Assembly (NCBI RefSeq): GCF_003408705.1 | Contig: NZ_QAYL01000014.1 | Location: forward strand, 1-64,000 | Source: Mycobacterium uberis | GTDB taxonomy: Bacteria; Actinomycetota; Actinomycetes; Mycobacteriales; Mycobacteriaceae | DNA: 64,000 bases | Direction of reading: 5' to 3' | In this document: positions 1-11,382 of the stretch, piece by piece | How the letters are laid out: each line of letters starts with the position of its first letter | How positions within the stretch are numbered: the stretch's first letter is position 1 | Program-made: the position numbers and the translations under genes | Notes under the pieces: model-generated | The model's database searches: none | What the model saw: the letters and a program-made list of their open reading frames with translations, nothing else | What the model was told of the DNA's origin: nothing

Positions 1-821
1 GCGACAAAACAGAAGATTGCTCCGGCCGCACTAACCGCCTGAACCACGAAGTCGAAGAATCATGCGATGACCTCATACACCACATCCCTGGACTGGACCA
101 TGGATTTAGCGTTGAGTGCGGCCAAGTGTTGCAGTCTTTTTGAGTTTGCGGTGCCGGAACGTATGTAGGAAACCCTGATTGAGTGTACCCACTTGTGTGA
201 CTTAAGGCTGAAGCAGGAGTTTCGTGAGCCAGCAACAAGGCCGCAGTAAACCATGTTGGCCACGTGACGAATAGCGCGACGGTAGGTTGGCAGGACAGTA
301 GCTGTTTTGTCTTTAACACCCATCTCGGGTACGTGCTGTGGCGTTACTGACCGGAACCGATGAACTGGTTCATACGGGTTGCACACCTCGTGTAGGTACA
401 TTGCGAAGGCTAACGGACTAGCGCGCTGCGCCATACAGTCGACTACCGAGCATGCCAAGGTCGCCGGTTCGACAGCGCAAGTCATAATTAGCGTGCTGTA
501 TTACAAGCATGCTACAAAGCAGTTCGGAGAAGTACTGATCTTGGCTGCGGTACTTATGCACGGCTCGAGCCGCCGATCATCCTCAATGAAGTGTGCATAA
601 CATTCGGTCGACTTAAATACAGGTGGTCTCATCACCGTGGAATGTAATGGTGTGTGTAGTTACTCTTGCCTGCTCGTCGCATAACTGGAGTAGCGACAGT
701 CGTTGCCTATTCCTTATGCGGCGGTTCTGACATCGCAATCCTTAGACTGATTTGGTCGAAATGATATCAGTTGACGTCGATGGAAAGGTTGTTACAAGCT
801 GAAGGAACAACGAACAAAGAG
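1..821. other. Unassigned stretch, no recognisable gene
   Basis: I read both strands and found no domain or motif I can name. The longest open frame (complement of 60-485, 141 codons) has no Shine-Dalgarno-like sequence or family motif and looks random. In M. tuberculosis the genes before purD are Rv0769-Rv0771, and I could not see remnants of them. Probably fully decayed sequence. Confidence 0.5.
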
Positions 822-1345
822 ATGGGTTTCAGAAATCTACGATCTGCAGTCAACTACAAGCATGTACATGTCGTACCAGGTGATGACTCACTGTTGCTGC
901 TGTCGCGAAATGGGAAGGCATGGTGCGTAGCATGCGAAGCGTGCGCGCATCGTTTGAGTAAACACTCGAAAGGCTGCGACAAGGGCAGTCAGATCAGTCG
1001 GCGAAGCAGATGGTCGAGTAGGCGACGTCGTTTCAGGAGTGGTTGTTTGACTGTACTGTGCAGATTGCTAAAATCGCCAGCGCGGTCATGTGTGTTGCGG
1101 CCGCTTATCACTGTGTGCGTCAGATGATGTTGTTCCCGCAGGATACCGTTGATAACTGTGCTGAGTGGGGCAAGCTGGCCACGACCAACCAAGTCGGGCA
1201 ACACACTGTGCAGATCGCGGCCTTGAGCAGCAATAGCTATGAAGTACTGGAACCAGGATGCCAGTGTGATGGATTCCTAATACCAGGAGCATGGACATGT
1301 GTTGTCACACTTGTCTTCGTGGGTGCCGTCCTCGATCGTCTATGA
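822..1345 (+). pseudogene. PPE family pseudogene (N-terminal PPE domain remnant)
   Basis: The PPE N-terminal domain is visible in pieces. A start at 822 reads MGFRNLRSAVN, like the family's MDFGALPPEVN. It continues with VPGDDSLLLL, like the usual GPG-SLL segment. After a frameshift near 960-1000 the second frame holds an in-frame TAG (about 1018), then AAAYHCVRQMM and KLATTNQVGQHTVQIAAL, which matches the conserved PPE stretch ATNFFGxNTxxIAxxE. The downstream variable region is not recognisable. Dead copy of a surface or secreted PPE protein. Family assignment is fairly sure; which PPE it was is unknown. Confidence 0.75.
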
Positions 1346-1409
1346 GGCCGGGTTTGTTGAGTGGCCCCCGGTGCGGAGGTCGGGTGATTGCCAGCTAATC
1401 TGACGTGTC

Positions 1410-2678
1410 GTGCGCATCCTGGTGATCGGCTCTGGTGCCCGTGAACATGCACTGTTGCTGGCGTTTAGCAGAGACCCCCAGGTCACGGGGTTAATCATTG
1501 CTCCCGGCAATGCTGGCACCGCCCGGCTAGCCGAGCAACACGATGTCGACATTAGCTCCGGAGAAGAGATCGTTGCTCTGGCTCGCGATGTCCGAGCGGA
1601 CATGGTGATCATCGGTCCCGAAGTACCACTGGTGCTTGGAGTGGCCGACGTGGTGCGTGCTGCGGGTTTCATCTGCTTCGGGCCTAGTAAGGAAGCGGCT
1701 CGCATCGAAGGCTCAAAAGCCTTCGCCAAGGAGATCATGGCAGCGACTGGTGTGCACACTGCCCGAAGTGAAATCATCGACAATCCAGCGCATTTGGATG
1801 TAGCTTTAGGCCGGTTTGGACCACCCGTTGGCGATCCAGCCTGGGTGGTGAAAGACGATTGCCTAGCGGCCGGCAAGGGCGTGGTGGTGACACCGGATCG
1901 CGATGTTGCACGCACCCACGCTGCGGTATTGCTGGAAGCCGGACACCCTGTCCTGTTGGAGTCCTATCTTGACGGTCCCGAAGTATCACTATTCTGTGTT
2001 GTTGACGGTCGAACTGTGGTGCCACTGCTGCCGGCTCAAGACTTCAAGCGGGTGGGTGAAGGCGACACCGGACCTAACACTGGTGGTATGGGCGCCTATG
2101 CGCCACTGCCATGGCTTTCCGACGAAGTTTTTCAACAGGCGGTCACCCGTATAGTCGAACCTGTTGTGGACGAACTTGTTCAGCGTGGAAATCCATTCTG
2201 CGGACTACTGTATACTGGTATCGTTATAACTGCCAGCGGGCCAGCGGTCGTTGAATTCAACTGCCGCTTTGGCGATCCGGAAACTCAAGCCGTGCTAGCC
2301 CTGCTGGATTCACCACTTGGGCAACTCCTCTACTCGGCATGCATTGGTACGTTAGCCGACTTCGGTGAGTTACGTTGGCGTTCAGGAGCTTCCGTTACTG
2401 TGGTGTTGGCGGCCGAAAACTATCCTGGACGTCCCCGAGTCGGAGATGTCGTCTTCGGCTCTGAAGCTGAGGGGGTATTGCACGCAGGAACCACTCGACG
2501 CGATGATGGCACGATTGTTTCGTCGGGTGGTCGGGTGCTATCGGTGGTGGCGACCGGGAATGACTTGTCCGCGGCGCGTGCACACGCGTACCGTATCGTT
2601 AGCTCAATTCGGTTGCTTGGTAGCCATTTCCGCAAGGACATCGGTCTGTCGGCGGCAGAGGGAAAGATCCTTATCTAG
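1410..2678 (+). CDS. purD: Phosphoribosylamine-glycine ligase (GAR synthetase)
   Basis: Second step of de novo purine synthesis: ATP-dependent ligation of glycine to 5-phosphoribosylamine. 422 residues, the length I recall for M. tuberculosis PurD (Rv0772). The GTG start gives [15 protein letters not shown], the expected N-domain nucleotide-fold motif. The ATP-grasp domain follows with [15 protein letters not shown] (about residue 150), [12 protein letters not shown], the signature [13 protein letters not shown] and the metal-binding [11 protein letters not shown]. The C-terminal domain is complete. Cytosolic. It stands alone between two pseudogenes, near purB, purC, purS and purQ. No clear Shine-Dalgarno sequence precedes the GTG. 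Confidence 0.97.
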   Translation: MRILVIGSGAREHALLLAFSRDPQVTGLIIAPGNAGTARLAEQHDVDISSGEEIVALARDVRADMVIIGPEVPLVLGVADVVRAAGFICFGPSKEAARIEGSKAFAKEIMAATGVHTARSEIIDNPAHLDVALGRFGPPVGDPAWVVKDDCLAAGKGVVVTPDRDVARTHAAVLLEAGHPVLLESYLDGPEVSLFCVVDGRTVVPLLPAQDFKRVGEGDTGPNTGGMGAYAPLPWLSDEVFQQAVTRIVEPVVDELVQRGNPFCGLLYTGIVITASGPAVVEFNCRFGDPETQAVLALLDSPLGQLLYSACIGTLADFGELRWRSGASVTVVLAAENYPGRPRVGDVVFGSEAEGVLHAGTTRRDDGTIVSSGGRVLSVVATGNDLSAARAHAYRIVSSIRLLGSHFRKDIGLSAAEGKILI

Positions 2679-2779
2679 TAGTTAGACTTGAGAGAAGAAG
2701 CGAAAAATATTGCACTGAAATTTTTTCGATGGAATAACGGGAAAAACCTAGAAAGCTGCGGCTTGGCCACCCCGGCGGG

Positions 2780-4343
2780 GGTTGGTGGCTGCTCGGTAAC
2801 CGTATTCGAAGCGCCAAATCGCCTGACAGCTGCTGAACATAGAATAGCTACCCGCGGCCACTGTATCATGTCCACGCCGCCAGAACTCATCCAGTGTTGC
2901 CTGCGGAAAACCTTGCTCGCAACTGATCTGGAGGACAGGTATCTAGAGTAGTCTTGTTTTTCGCAGGCTTTCTGAGGATTTTGGCCTTGTTCGGCTATGC
3001 GCACTAGGCCTTGCGCGTGACCTTTAGGTTGTATCGTGCCGCCCATCACCTCGAAGCTCATTACCGGCAAGCCGTCTTTGCTCACAAAGTCCGGGATGAT
3101 TGTGTAGGAAGAATGTTTGCTAGGCCCAAGGTGGTTCGGATGTCCTTTATTAACAACAAAATTAGAACTACGATTGTGCAATGAAATTTCAGTTCCTGGT
3201 ACCACCACACCGGAGCCAAAGCCCATGTAGTTCGACTGGATCATTGACACCATTATTCCGGCTGAGTCGGCGTTGGTCAGATATGCGGTACCCTATATTC
3301 GGAGTGCCGGCGGATGCTGGTTTCGCTTGCTTGCGGTCGATCAGTGTCGCACGCTGTTTCAGATACTCATTGTTCAGCAGGTGTTCCGGGCGAAGAGACA
3401 TGTGGTTGATATAGACGATATAGGCCTGTGCGTGAGCGAAAGTCTGTTTGACTGTTTCGATATGCAGATGCACGCTGAATCAGCTGGACACGAAGATATA
3501 TCGAAGTATTCCAAGATTCCCAGTGTGATCAATGCCATGATCTGGTATTTCGTGGATAGTGTATCCGTGCTAAATTTGGCTTGGTGTGTCAACCGAGTAG
3601 GAGCGATGAGCGGCAAGGTCACTGGCACGTATGACGCCGCGATTGGCCGTTGTATGCGCTTCTGGCTTGTCCACTGGTTCTCCGCGTTAGAACGCTTCAC
3701 CGTTAGCTATGGTGATCAGCTTGAGGGTGGCCTGCTTGCGGGGGGAAAGAGAACAGCTTGCTGGACTTCGACACCTGCCCAGCCGGCAGGAACGCTTCAG
3801 CGAATCTTGGCTGGGCCACTAACAGTGGCCCCTGTGCTGCCCGCTGCTCCAGGATCGTTGACGAGGCCAGAAAACTGTTGCGGCTGTGATAGATCGATGC
3901 TTCAAAAAGTTTCTCAAACGGCAGCTTGCTAAACTTGGTGTGCACATCAACCCACGCTGACATGGCTCTAGGCGCTATAGCCGAATTCTAGCCGAGCTCG
4001 TGAACGCCGTTGTTGCCGAAATGCGCTAGCGTCCATGCCACAGGCGAGCGACCCGACGCGTTGAGTTCATGCAGTGATTTGGCCTTCCCAAACGATGGCG
4101 AAGGCGTCAGAGCCGATGCCATTAAACGTCGGTTACACCACAGGTTAGGGTGATAGCAGTGGCGGCGGTTGCATCGACAGTGCTGCCGCCCTCGGCGAGC
4201 ATCCGAAGATTTGCTTGGGCGGCTAGTGGTTGAGACGTGCAAACAACGCTTATCTCTAAGAGTTCGGGTTTCGCGGCAAGGCGTCCGGAAAGGCCCAGCT
4301 GAAGGGCGTGCTCATCGCTGTATGCTTGTTTATAGCGTCCCAA
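2780..4343 (-). pseudogene. ggtA: Gamma-glutamyltransferase pseudogene
   Basis: Three blocks of a gamma-glutamyltransferase can be read on the complement in the right order but different frames. The N-terminal block (4343-4122) has AAQANLRMLAEGGSTVDATA, like the family's ANLAMLRAGGNAVDAAVA. The middle block (3963-3703) has WVDVHTKFSKLPFEKLF. The C-terminal block (3253 to about 2780) has SMIQSNYMGFGSGVVVPGT, DGLPVMSFEVMGG and GHAQGLVRI, the small-subunit core. Several frameshifts separate them. Lies just downstream of purD, convergent, as Rv0773c does in M. tuberculosis. Confidence 0.85.
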
Positions 4344-4464
4344 ACACCAGGTGTCCTGAAAAGAGAGGCTCGTCTGGCTGGTAAGTTGAGATTGCGGGTG
4401 ATATCAACTTCCCAAATGGCACACTAACTCCGCCGCAGTGTTGAAGGTACAGCCGCGACAGTGC

Positions 4465-5365
4465 CTTAAGCCTTCAACAGCGGTGTTAGCCAGGTCAGTT
4501 CAGTCGGCAGCTGCGAGCTCCAGAAATCCCCATTATGCCAGCCGAGCGAGAAATCGCAGCCAGGCGGGTCGGGCAATTGAACTGTGAACTGTTTGGTTGC
4601 CGGGTAAATATAGATAGTTGCCGTCGCAATCGACTCGGATCGGGATGTACGTCAGTGAGGGCAGTCTGAACACAGAGTTCGCCAACCAATCGTTGGCCCC
4701 GTCGAATGAACCGGATGCGGCTGCTCCGGGGGACAGCCACAGTGCTGGGCTCACCGCGCAGATCGTCGCGGTACGTGCGGGTACCAGTCGGTTGCCGAGC
4801 AGCAGTATCCCGTAGTCGCCCATCGACCAGTCTAAAAAAGCTTACCTGGGAGGTATCGAGATGCTGCGTTTCCAGCAGTGGGATGAGCTCGTTCGGCACC
4901 ATGGCTCTGCAGTCCTCGCCAGAAGCAGAAGCTCTTTTGTGCCACTAGTTGCCACCTCCGTCGACAGAGAACACCACAAACGGTGGTAACGTCGCGTCGA
5001 CGGCTTGCGCCAAGCCCTGCTCGACGTCGCCAGCTATCACGCTGGGCACGTTGTAGCCCAAGTTGTGTAGTGTGATCATTGGTCGCAACGTTGTGGCCTG
5101 GCCGGTCGGGCGGGCGATCGTCTAGCTGGTCGTTACCCCCTTCACATGCTGACGACGCGAACAAGCTAGTTACTATAGTGGGTGTGTGTGGTCATCCCGA
5201 GTGGTGGGGCCGGCGCCATTGGCACCTGGGTGCCCGCTGCTGATACCAGCATTGCTTGTGATGTTCGGGGCTGGAACAATTATGTCAAGTGTGTATTGAG
5301 CCGATAGCCCCGGCGGCCATGTTGGCACTCAGACCGAGTACGGCGCAGCGGCTCAAATTGGTCAT
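4465..5365 (-). pseudogene. Exported esterase (Rv0774c-like) pseudogene
   Basis: The complement begins at 5365 with MTNLSRCAVLGLSANMAAGA, a decayed Tat-like signal (SRR changed to SRC). Later frames carry MGDYGILLLGNRLVPARTA, ICAVSPALWLSPGAAASGSF, IPIRVDCDG and, near 4490-4560, WHNGDFWSSQLPTELTWL. These match the esterase-D/mycolyltransferase-like fold, including the elbow region around MGxYGxLL and the His near the C-terminus. At least three frameshifts break it. It occupies the position of Rv0774c, a probable exported esterase. Confidence 0.8.
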
Positions 5366-5438
5366 GCGGGCTATCATGCCATGGGTGTTTGACTAAAATG
5401 GCAATGCAATGTGGCGCTGACTAGCAGCGTCGGTAGCC

Positions 5439-6080
5439 ATGATGGCAGCAGTTGCTCCAAAAGGAGAACGGTGACGGTATGCGCTGGTTAGCGTTGCTGC
5501 TGAGCTACTCGGCGAGAGCGGGTTCGAAGTGGTGTGACACCGAGCGGTCGCGCGACGGACTGGCCTGGCGTTGATGTCGATGACTTAGACTATATTCTTG
5601 TCTCTCGACGATTTTGATTGCGCGAACGGTTGAACAACATATCGGGATGATCGAGATTGCCTAGCTGCGTGCCCAGGTCAGTGCCTTGTCACGGCGTCAG
5701 GAGACTGAGACTACCGCTGAGGTATTGGTTGATCTGGCTGATGGGGGAAGCGTCGGATTCGAGGCTTGCCGAGCAACTGATCTCGTGATGGAATTCGCAG
5801 TATTGTTTATCTACCTGCGAGTATTGTTTATCTACCTGCGTTGTGGGAAGCCGTGTGCCGTAACCCGTGGTAGCGCGCCGAAGTTGTGGCCGGAACTATC
5901 GAGCGATCGAACTGTTCCGGGCCTATCGGGCTAGTGTGCGCACTAATCTGCGCGGTCGATGGTGCGGTGGTCTCGGCGCTGATGGAAGGGCAGGATCCGC
6001 GTGCTGTTGCGCTGGTTACTGTGACCGACCTTATCGGCATGCTCGCAACCCATCGACCAGCAAACTGGCAAGCATCTGAT
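5439..6080 (+). pseudogene. TetR family regulator pseudogene (Rv0775-like)
   Basis: From ATG ATG at 5439 the frame reads MAAVAPKGER, stop, RYALVSVAAELLGESGFEVV, stop, HRAVARRTGLALMSM. This is a textbook TetR helix-turn-helix with in-frame stops. After frameshifts the C-terminal domain is still readable at about 5925-6040 as LVCALICAVDGAVVSALMEG. A perfect 21-bp tandem duplication (5799-5819 and 5820-5840, seven codons) sits inside the dead gene. Position matches Rv0775. Confidence 0.75.
5799..5840. repeat. Perfect 21-bp tandem duplication
   Basis: Two identical 21-bp units, beginning AGTATTGTTTATCTACC, lie head to tail at 5799-5819 and 5820-5840 inside the TetR pseudogene. Likely a slippage product in sequence under no constraint. 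Confidence 0.95.
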
Positions 6081-6239
6081 CCAGCTGGTTCCCCGAATTG
6101 TATTCGGACCGTGGGCATTTATTGTCAAAGCATCGTAGCGGAAGCTAAAGCAATTGTGGGACAAGTAGAAAGCGGGGTCGATCAGCAAGATCTGCCGGAC
6201 GAGCTGCTCACCACCAAGGTCAGTTTACAGGAGCAAAGT

Positions 6240-6990
6240 CTACGAGCAGCGAAGGCGTCACGATGTAGTCGGTAGCGAAGTCGCCGTAGCGTAGATCGTC
6301 ACACTGTGTGGGTAATATAGCGTCACGTAGGTGCAAACGACGATGTCCATCAGATTCTTGGCGCGGCGCAGCTCGCTCTTGCGCTACGCGCTCGCCACCT
6401 GCCGGCTCAGCTTGACCTAATGTGTCGTAACCAGCTCGATGACCGGCAATGCACAATGGCACTACTGCGTGGCCAAGGTCTTCGATGCTGTCCATCATCA
6501 ACAACTCCGACTCGAGCTGGTACAGGCTGCGATCGGGTTTAGGCTTGCATTTTAATGTGCATGGTAGCTGGAACAATGCCACTGTTGTCGGATAGGAGTC
6601 GGCTTCGGTTGTGCGCCGCACAGCAGGTGACCAAGGGTTCATGTCAAGGTCCAGGGCTTGAGTCGGCCTCACCTCGTGTGGTAAATCAGCGAACTCGGGT
6701 TTGCGGCTGTTAGCAGGGTGCGCGCCGGCGTCGAACCAGTGGCAGTCACGGTTGGGTGCGGTCTCCGCTGATTACTGGTTGGTTTGGTTGGTTACCTACC
6801 AGCGACGCGTTGAAAACGACCAAGCAATCGACAGTTACGTAGGGCTATAAGGCGGCCAGTACCTCGGAGTTGTTGCGGACTGCGCCGATATGCACCAAAC
6901 AACTGTCGCGATCGAGTATCGCGACACAGGTTAGGCTGTGATCTGCACAGGTGAGGTCCGCGCTCGCAAAGTACAGTAGGTCTAGAAGGT
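6240..6990 (-). pseudogene. DUF429-type hypothetical protein pseudogene (Rv0776c-like)
   Basis: On the complement, the N-terminal block near 6990-6830 reads YFASADLTCADHSLTCVAIL and HIGAVRNNSEVLAAL, stop, PYVTVDCLVVF, the RNase H-like start of DUF429 proteins. A later frame has ALDLDMNPWSPAVRR, TTVALFQLPCTLKCKPK and a C-terminal YGDFATDYIVTPSL. Stops and frameshifts separate the blocks. It occupies the slot of Rv0776c next to purB. Family call made by motif memory only. Confidence 0.6.
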
Positions 6991-7056
6991 ATGGTGATCT
7001 TGCGTGGATGCTGCTCCCGCTATGTAGCGCGAACCTCGACCGTAAGCTGTGCTTTT

Positions 7057-8475
7057 GTGAGTATTCCGAACGTTTTGGCTGGCCGATATGCCAGCGTTGA
7101 GTTAGTTGCGATCTGGTCGCCGAAAGCCAAGGTCATCGCAGAGCGGCAGTTGTGGCTGGCAGTGCTACGAGCGCAGGCGGAACTGGGTGTTCCGGTACCA
7201 GTTGAAGCGATCGCCGACTACGAGCGGGTGCTCAGTCAGGTGGATTTGACTTCGATCGCTGCTCGCGAACGTGTGCTGCGTCACGACGTCAAGGCCCGTA
7301 TCGAGGAATTCAATGCACTGGCCGGTCATGAGCAGGTACATCAGGGGATGACCAGCCGTGACCTGACCGAGAACGTTGAGCAGCTACAGGTCCGGCGGTC
7401 GTTGGAATTGGTCTTTTGCCGCGGTGTGGCCGTAGTGGCGCGGCTGGCCGAACGCGCGGTGGCTTATCGCGACCTAGTGATGGTCGGACGCAGCCATAAC
7501 GTCGCTGCGCAGTTCACGACATTGGGTAAGCGCTTTGCGTCCGCGGCGCAGGAAACGCTGATCGCGTTGACTAGACTGCGCGAGTTGATCGACCGTTACC
7601 CACTGCGCGGGATCAAAGGTCCGATGGGTACCGGGCAAGACATGCTCGACTTGCTTGGCGGTGACACTGCGGCACTTGCCGAACTCGAGCGAAAAATAGC
7701 TGAATTTCTGGGTTTCACAACTGTTTTCACCAGTGTTGGGCAAATATATCCACGTTCGCTCGACCACGATGTGATCTCAGCGTTGGTGCAGCTTGGAGCC
7801 GGACCTTCCTCGTTAGCGCACACCATTCGGTTGATGGCCGGGCATGAACTCGTCACCGAGGGCTTCACGCCGGGACAAGTTGGCTCGTCGGCGATGCCGC
7901 ACAAGATAAACACCCGAAGCTGTGAACGGGTCAACGGGCTGCAAGTGGTGTTGCGCGGCTACGCTGCAATGGCAGCCGAACTAGCCGGTGCACAGTGGAG
8001 TGAGGGCGATGTCTTCTGCTCAGTAGTACGTCGAGTTGCGTTGCCGGACAGCTTCTTTGCTGTAGACGGGCAGATGGAGACATTTTTGACGGTGCTTGAC
8101 GAGTTCGACGCCTACCCGACGGTGATCAGTCGTGAGCTGGACCGCTATTTGCCGTTCCTGGCCACCACCAAGGTATTGGTCGCGGCTGTGCGCGCTGGTA
8201 TGGGTCGCGAGGCCGCTCACCATGTGATCCGGGAACACTCGATGGCCACGGTGCTGGCTATGCGAGAGCGCGGTGCCGACCCCGACTTGCTGGACCGGTT
8301 GGCTGCCGATACACGGTTGCCGCTGGACCGAGCGGCACTAGACGCCGCACTGGCCGATAAGAAGGCGTTCACCGGGGCCGCGGCAGACCAAGTCGACGAG
8401 GTGGCCGCGATGGTCGACAAACTGGTGGACCGCTACCCGGACGCGGCCAAGTACACGCCAGGAGCGATCCTGTGA
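7057..8475 (+). CDS. purB: Adenylosuccinate lyase
   Basis: Cleaves SAICAR to AICAR and adenylosuccinate to AMP, serving both the IMP pathway and AMP synthesis. The GTG at 7057 (MSIPNVLAGRYASVELV) matches the M. tuberculosis PurB start and gives 472 residues. The open frame runs back to 6991, but those codons look non-coding. Fumarase/aspartase superfamily landmarks: MTSRDLTENVEQ (about residue 95), GRSHNVAAQ with the general-acid His region, and the signature loop SSAMPHKINTRSCERVNG (about residue 285). Its stop overlaps the start of the dead cyp126 gene by 4 bp, so the two were once translationally coupled. Confidence 0.97.
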   Translation: MSIPNVLAGRYASVELVAIWSPKAKVIAERQLWLAVLRAQAELGVPVPVEAIADYERVLSQVDLTSIAARERVLRHDVKARIEEFNALAGHEQVHQGMTSRDLTENVEQLQVRRSLELVFCRGVAVVARLAERAVAYRDLVMVGRSHNVAAQFTTLGKRFASAAQETLIALTRLRELIDRYPLRGIKGPMGTGQDMLDLLGGDTAALAELERKIAEFLGFTTVFTSVGQIYPRSLDHDVISALVQLGAGPSSLAHTIRLMAGHELVTEGFTPGQVGSSAMPHKINTRSCERVNGLQVVLRGYAAMAAELAGAQWSEGDVFCSVVRRVALPDSFFAVDGQMETFLTVLDEFDAYPTVISRELDRYLPFLATTKVLVAAVRAGMGREAAHHVIREHSMATVLAMRERGADPDLLDRLAADTRLPLDRAALDAALADKKAFTGAAADQVDEVAAMVDKLVDRYPDAAKYTPGAIL

Positions 8476-9700
8476 CGCTAACCGGTATGCTTCCGGGGAT
8501 CGACTTCACCGATTTGGATAACTTTGCGCATGGTTTCCCGCATGAGCTGTTTGCTATTCATCGGCGAGCAGCGCTGGTTTACGTGGTACGAGCCGACCGA
8601 CAACGACAATACCTATGCGGAAAAGCTTGTGGCGCTAAAGGACCCGGTGATACTTTCGTTGGTGGCTTGTGGTCAGTGAACGTTTGGCGGGAAGCTGTTG
8701 AAAGATCTGACGATTGCGGGCCAGGTGCTCAATATGATGGATGTCTCGTGGCGTTCGAAAATTCGGTTACTTGTGAGCTCTGGGCTGACACCGCCGATGA
8801 TCCGCCGTGTCGAGGGTGATCTGCAGGTCTGTGAGTCCCGGCTACTGGACATAGTAGTGCCCGGTGAATTGTTCGACTTTCTGGTTGCCATTGCCACCGA
8901 ACTGCCAATGCAGATGATCTGTATTCTGCTGGGAATAGGGAGATTTTGAACAACACTGATTTTTCGAGGTGATCGATTCTCAGTTTCACTTCGGCGGCTC
9001 GCGCAAGGCGTCTCTGTTACGGATATCTGTCTCGGAAAGTGACGTGGAGTCCTGGTTGCGGATGTACGTCTACGGCCAGGAGTTGATCGCGTCGAAGCGT
9101 ACTTAGCTGACTGATGACGTGTTGTTGGTAGTCGTGAACGTGACGTTACGTGACCCAGTGATGCCGGCCTAGTCGGATCTCGGGCTGTATTTGTTCTTGA
9201 GCCTGTTGTTTAGCGCCGGTGGCAAAACGATGCGTAACGCGATCGCGGGGGGATTGCTGGCCGACTACCCCGAGCAAGTACATTCGCTACGTAAGTGTCT
9301 GGGTATGTTGCCGGCGACGATCGAGGAGATAGCGCGATAGACGTCGCTCTCCAAGCGAAACACATCTGCGTGCGACGTCACACTGGGCCGACAGTTGATC
9401 AAGGCCGAACAGAAAATAACAGATCTGAGAGGGTTCTGCTAGCCGTAATGACAGTGTGTTTGATCATGCCGATGCGTTAGACATTGACCAGAAACCTAAT
9501 CCGCACTTGGTCTTCAGCCAGGGTGTGCACTATTGCCTGGACACCAATCTGGTCCGGTTGAAACTGTTGGGTGCTGTTCGACGGAGCTGCTATCGTGCTT
9601 CTACACGGTGCGGGTTGTACGGTCGGTCGAATGGACGCACAAGCAGCTGACATATTGGTATCCGGAACTTGGTTGTGGAACTGCTTGAGGGGCAGTGGCG
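8472..9700 (+). pseudogene. cyp126: Cytochrome P450 pseudogene
   Basis: Starts at a GTG overlapping the purB stop: MTLTGMLPGIDFTDLDNFA, close to the CYP126 N-terminus. Further blocks in other frames are [10 protein letters not shown] and [19 protein letters not shown] (about 8710-8815) and [13 protein letters not shown] (8898-8935). The haem-ligand loop at about 9495-9555 is [20 protein letters not shown], where the Cys survives but FGQG has become FSQG. Multiple stops lie between. Corresponds in place and sequence to Rv0778 of M. tuberculosis. Not functional. Confidence 0.88.
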
Positions 9701-9785
9701 ATCAAGTTTGCCGATGTCGAGTTGGTGGCGTGGTTCTATTGTGGCCGCCGCCAGGTTGCTGCAGTTGTGGCGTAGGCTGATCAAT

Positions 9786-10424
9786 TTATTGTGGCTGAGT
9801 CCAGTTAGTGAGTGATAGTGTGGTACCGGCCGATCGCAGTTCGAGTGCCGCCAGACCGCGGATGGTGCCGGGGTCTTCACGGCGCCACCCGCCGACAGGA
9901 TCCACGCTTACGGCGGCTAGCTTGCTTGGCGACCGACGCGTCAATGCGCGTAGCGCTAGAAGTTGTTCTCCGGCTGGGGTCGCGGCCAGGGCGGTCACTG
10001 TCCATTTGTGCCGGAAAAACCGGAGCCGCAGGCACAGCCACGGCACCACCGCTGCTAAGATCGGCAACGTGGTGACCGCCAGCGCGAGCAACACGGCGAG
10101 CCAGCTCGCTGTGGTATCTAGGCTATGCACGGCATCTGCGATGTTGAGCGCGGCCGTACTGGCCAACGTCAGGGGTTTGCTCACAGCATTGCCCAGAACC
10201 GGGATGAGTTGCATGCCATGACTTGCTGATGCCAGATTGCCGGCGATCCCGTGCGCGCCGCTCTCGACTTGCGCGCCAGCATCGGCGATTGCCGAGATGG
10301 CGTTGTACACCGCTGCACTGACTAGAGTCCAGATCGCTGTCCATACGACGACGGTGATGTCGCTGAGCAGCTGGGCCGTCAGCCGGCCGGGGGTAGTAGC
10401 GTAAGGCACAAAACGCGAAGTCAT
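9786..10424 (-). CDS. Conserved membrane protein (Rv0779c-like)
   Basis: 212 residues, uninterrupted among pseudogenes, which argues it is real. Two hydrophobic stretches are evident: about residues 20-45 (DITVVVWTAIWTLVSAAVY) and about 107-133 (WLAVLLALAVTTLPILAAVV). Between them lies an Ala/Gly-rich loop, and after them a basic, probably cytoplasmic tail (RRSPSKLAAV). M. tuberculosis has a conserved transmembrane protein at the same place (Rv0779c), divergent from purC. Function unknown. The start is ATG, 64 bp from the divergent purC start, so the two share one promoter region. Confidence 0.8.
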   Translation of the reverse strand: MTSRFVPYATTPGRLTAQLLSDITVVVWTAIWTLVSAAVYNAISAIADAGAQVESGAHGIAGNLASASHGMQLIPVLGNAVSKPLTLASTAALNIADAVHSLDTTASWLAVLLALAVTTLPILAAVVPWLCLRLRFFRHKWTVTALAATPAGEQLLALRALTRRSPSKLAAVSVDPVGGWRREDPGTIRGLAALELRSAGTTLSLTNWTQPQ

Positions 10425-10488
10425 AGCTCCGATCCCAGCACAGAACCGATCTGAAAGCCCGTTTCGGGGTGCCGGATAAGCTAGTCTG

Positions 10489-11382
10489 ATGCGCCCCGTA
10501 TTGTCTGACTACCGACATCTGACCAGCGGTAAGGTCCGCGAGATGTACCGCATCGACGACCAGCACCTCTTAATGGTTGCGTCGGATCGGATATCGGCGT
10601 TCGACTACGTTCTGGACAGCACGATTCCGGACAAGGGTCGTATCCTGACCGCGATGAGCGTGTTTTTTTTCAGCTTCGTAGACACCCCCAACCACCTAGC
10701 CGGGCCGCCCGACGACCCACGCATCCCCGAGGAGGTGCTTGGCCGCGCTCTGGTGGTTCGGCAGTTGGACATGTTGCCAGTGGAATGTGTAGCTCGCGGT
10801 TACCTGACCGGCTCTGGGCTATTAGATTATCAGACGACCGGGAAGGTGTGCGGCATCCCGTTGCCACCGGGGCTGGTCGAGGCCAGCAGGTTCGTTGCTC
10901 CACTGTTTACCCCGGCAACGAAAGCTACTCTGGGATATCACGACGAGAATATTTCTTTTGCTCAGATGATCGAGATGGTGAACGTGGTGCGGGCTAGCCA
11001 GCTGCGTGACCGCACGTTGCAGATTTACCTTCGGGTCGCTGATCACGCACTCAAGCATGGAATCATCATCGCTGACACCAAGTTTGAATTTGGTATCGAT
11101 CGGGATGGTAATCTCCTACTGGCCGATGAGATCTTTACGCCGGACTCCTCGCGATACTGGTCGGCTGAAGACTATCGGGTCGGTCTGGTCCAGACCAGTT
11201 TCGACAAGCAGTTCGTCCGCAACTGGCTCACTAGCGCTGAGTCGTGCTGGGACCGTGCTGGCGCATTGCCTCCGCCGCCACTCCCGAATGATGTTATCGA
11301 TGCTACCCGCCGACGCTATATCAATATCTATGAACGGATTTCAGGTATGAACTTCGACAATTGGATCGGTTCAAGAGCATGA
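10489..11382 (+). CDS. purC: SAICAR synthetase
   Basis: Phosphoribosylaminoimidazole-succinocarboxamide synthase, the ATP-dependent addition of aspartate in purine synthesis. 297 residues, the same as I recall for Rv0780. Landmarks: [11 protein letters not shown] (P-loop-like nucleotide site near residue 12), [36 protein letters not shown] and [14 protein letters not shown] with metal and ATP ligands. Its TGA overlaps an ATG of ptrB (ATGA at 11379-11382), so ptrB is probably translated by coupling from the purC message. Confidence 0.97.
   Translation: MRPVLSDYRHLTSGKVREMYRIDDQHLLMVASDRISAFDYVLDSTIPDKGRILTAMSVFFFSFVDTPNHLAGPPDDPRIPEEVLGRALVVRQLDMLPVECVARGYLTGSGLLDYQTTGKVCGIPLPPGLVEASRFVAPLFTPATKATLGYHDENISFAQMIEMVNVVRASQLRDRTLQIYLRVADHALKHGIIIADTKFEFGIDRDGNLLLADEIFTPDSSRYWSAEDYRVGLVQTSFDKQFVRNWLTSAESCWDRAGALPPPPLPNDVIDATRRRYINIYERISGMNFDNWIGSRA

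Noticed and set aside
1340-1915. 191-codon open frame antisense to purD
   Set aside because: Shadow of purD codon bias; composition typical of antisense frames.
6991-7056. N-terminal extension of purB
   Set aside because: The extra 22 codons are Cys-rich and not conserved; GTG 7057 matches the family start.
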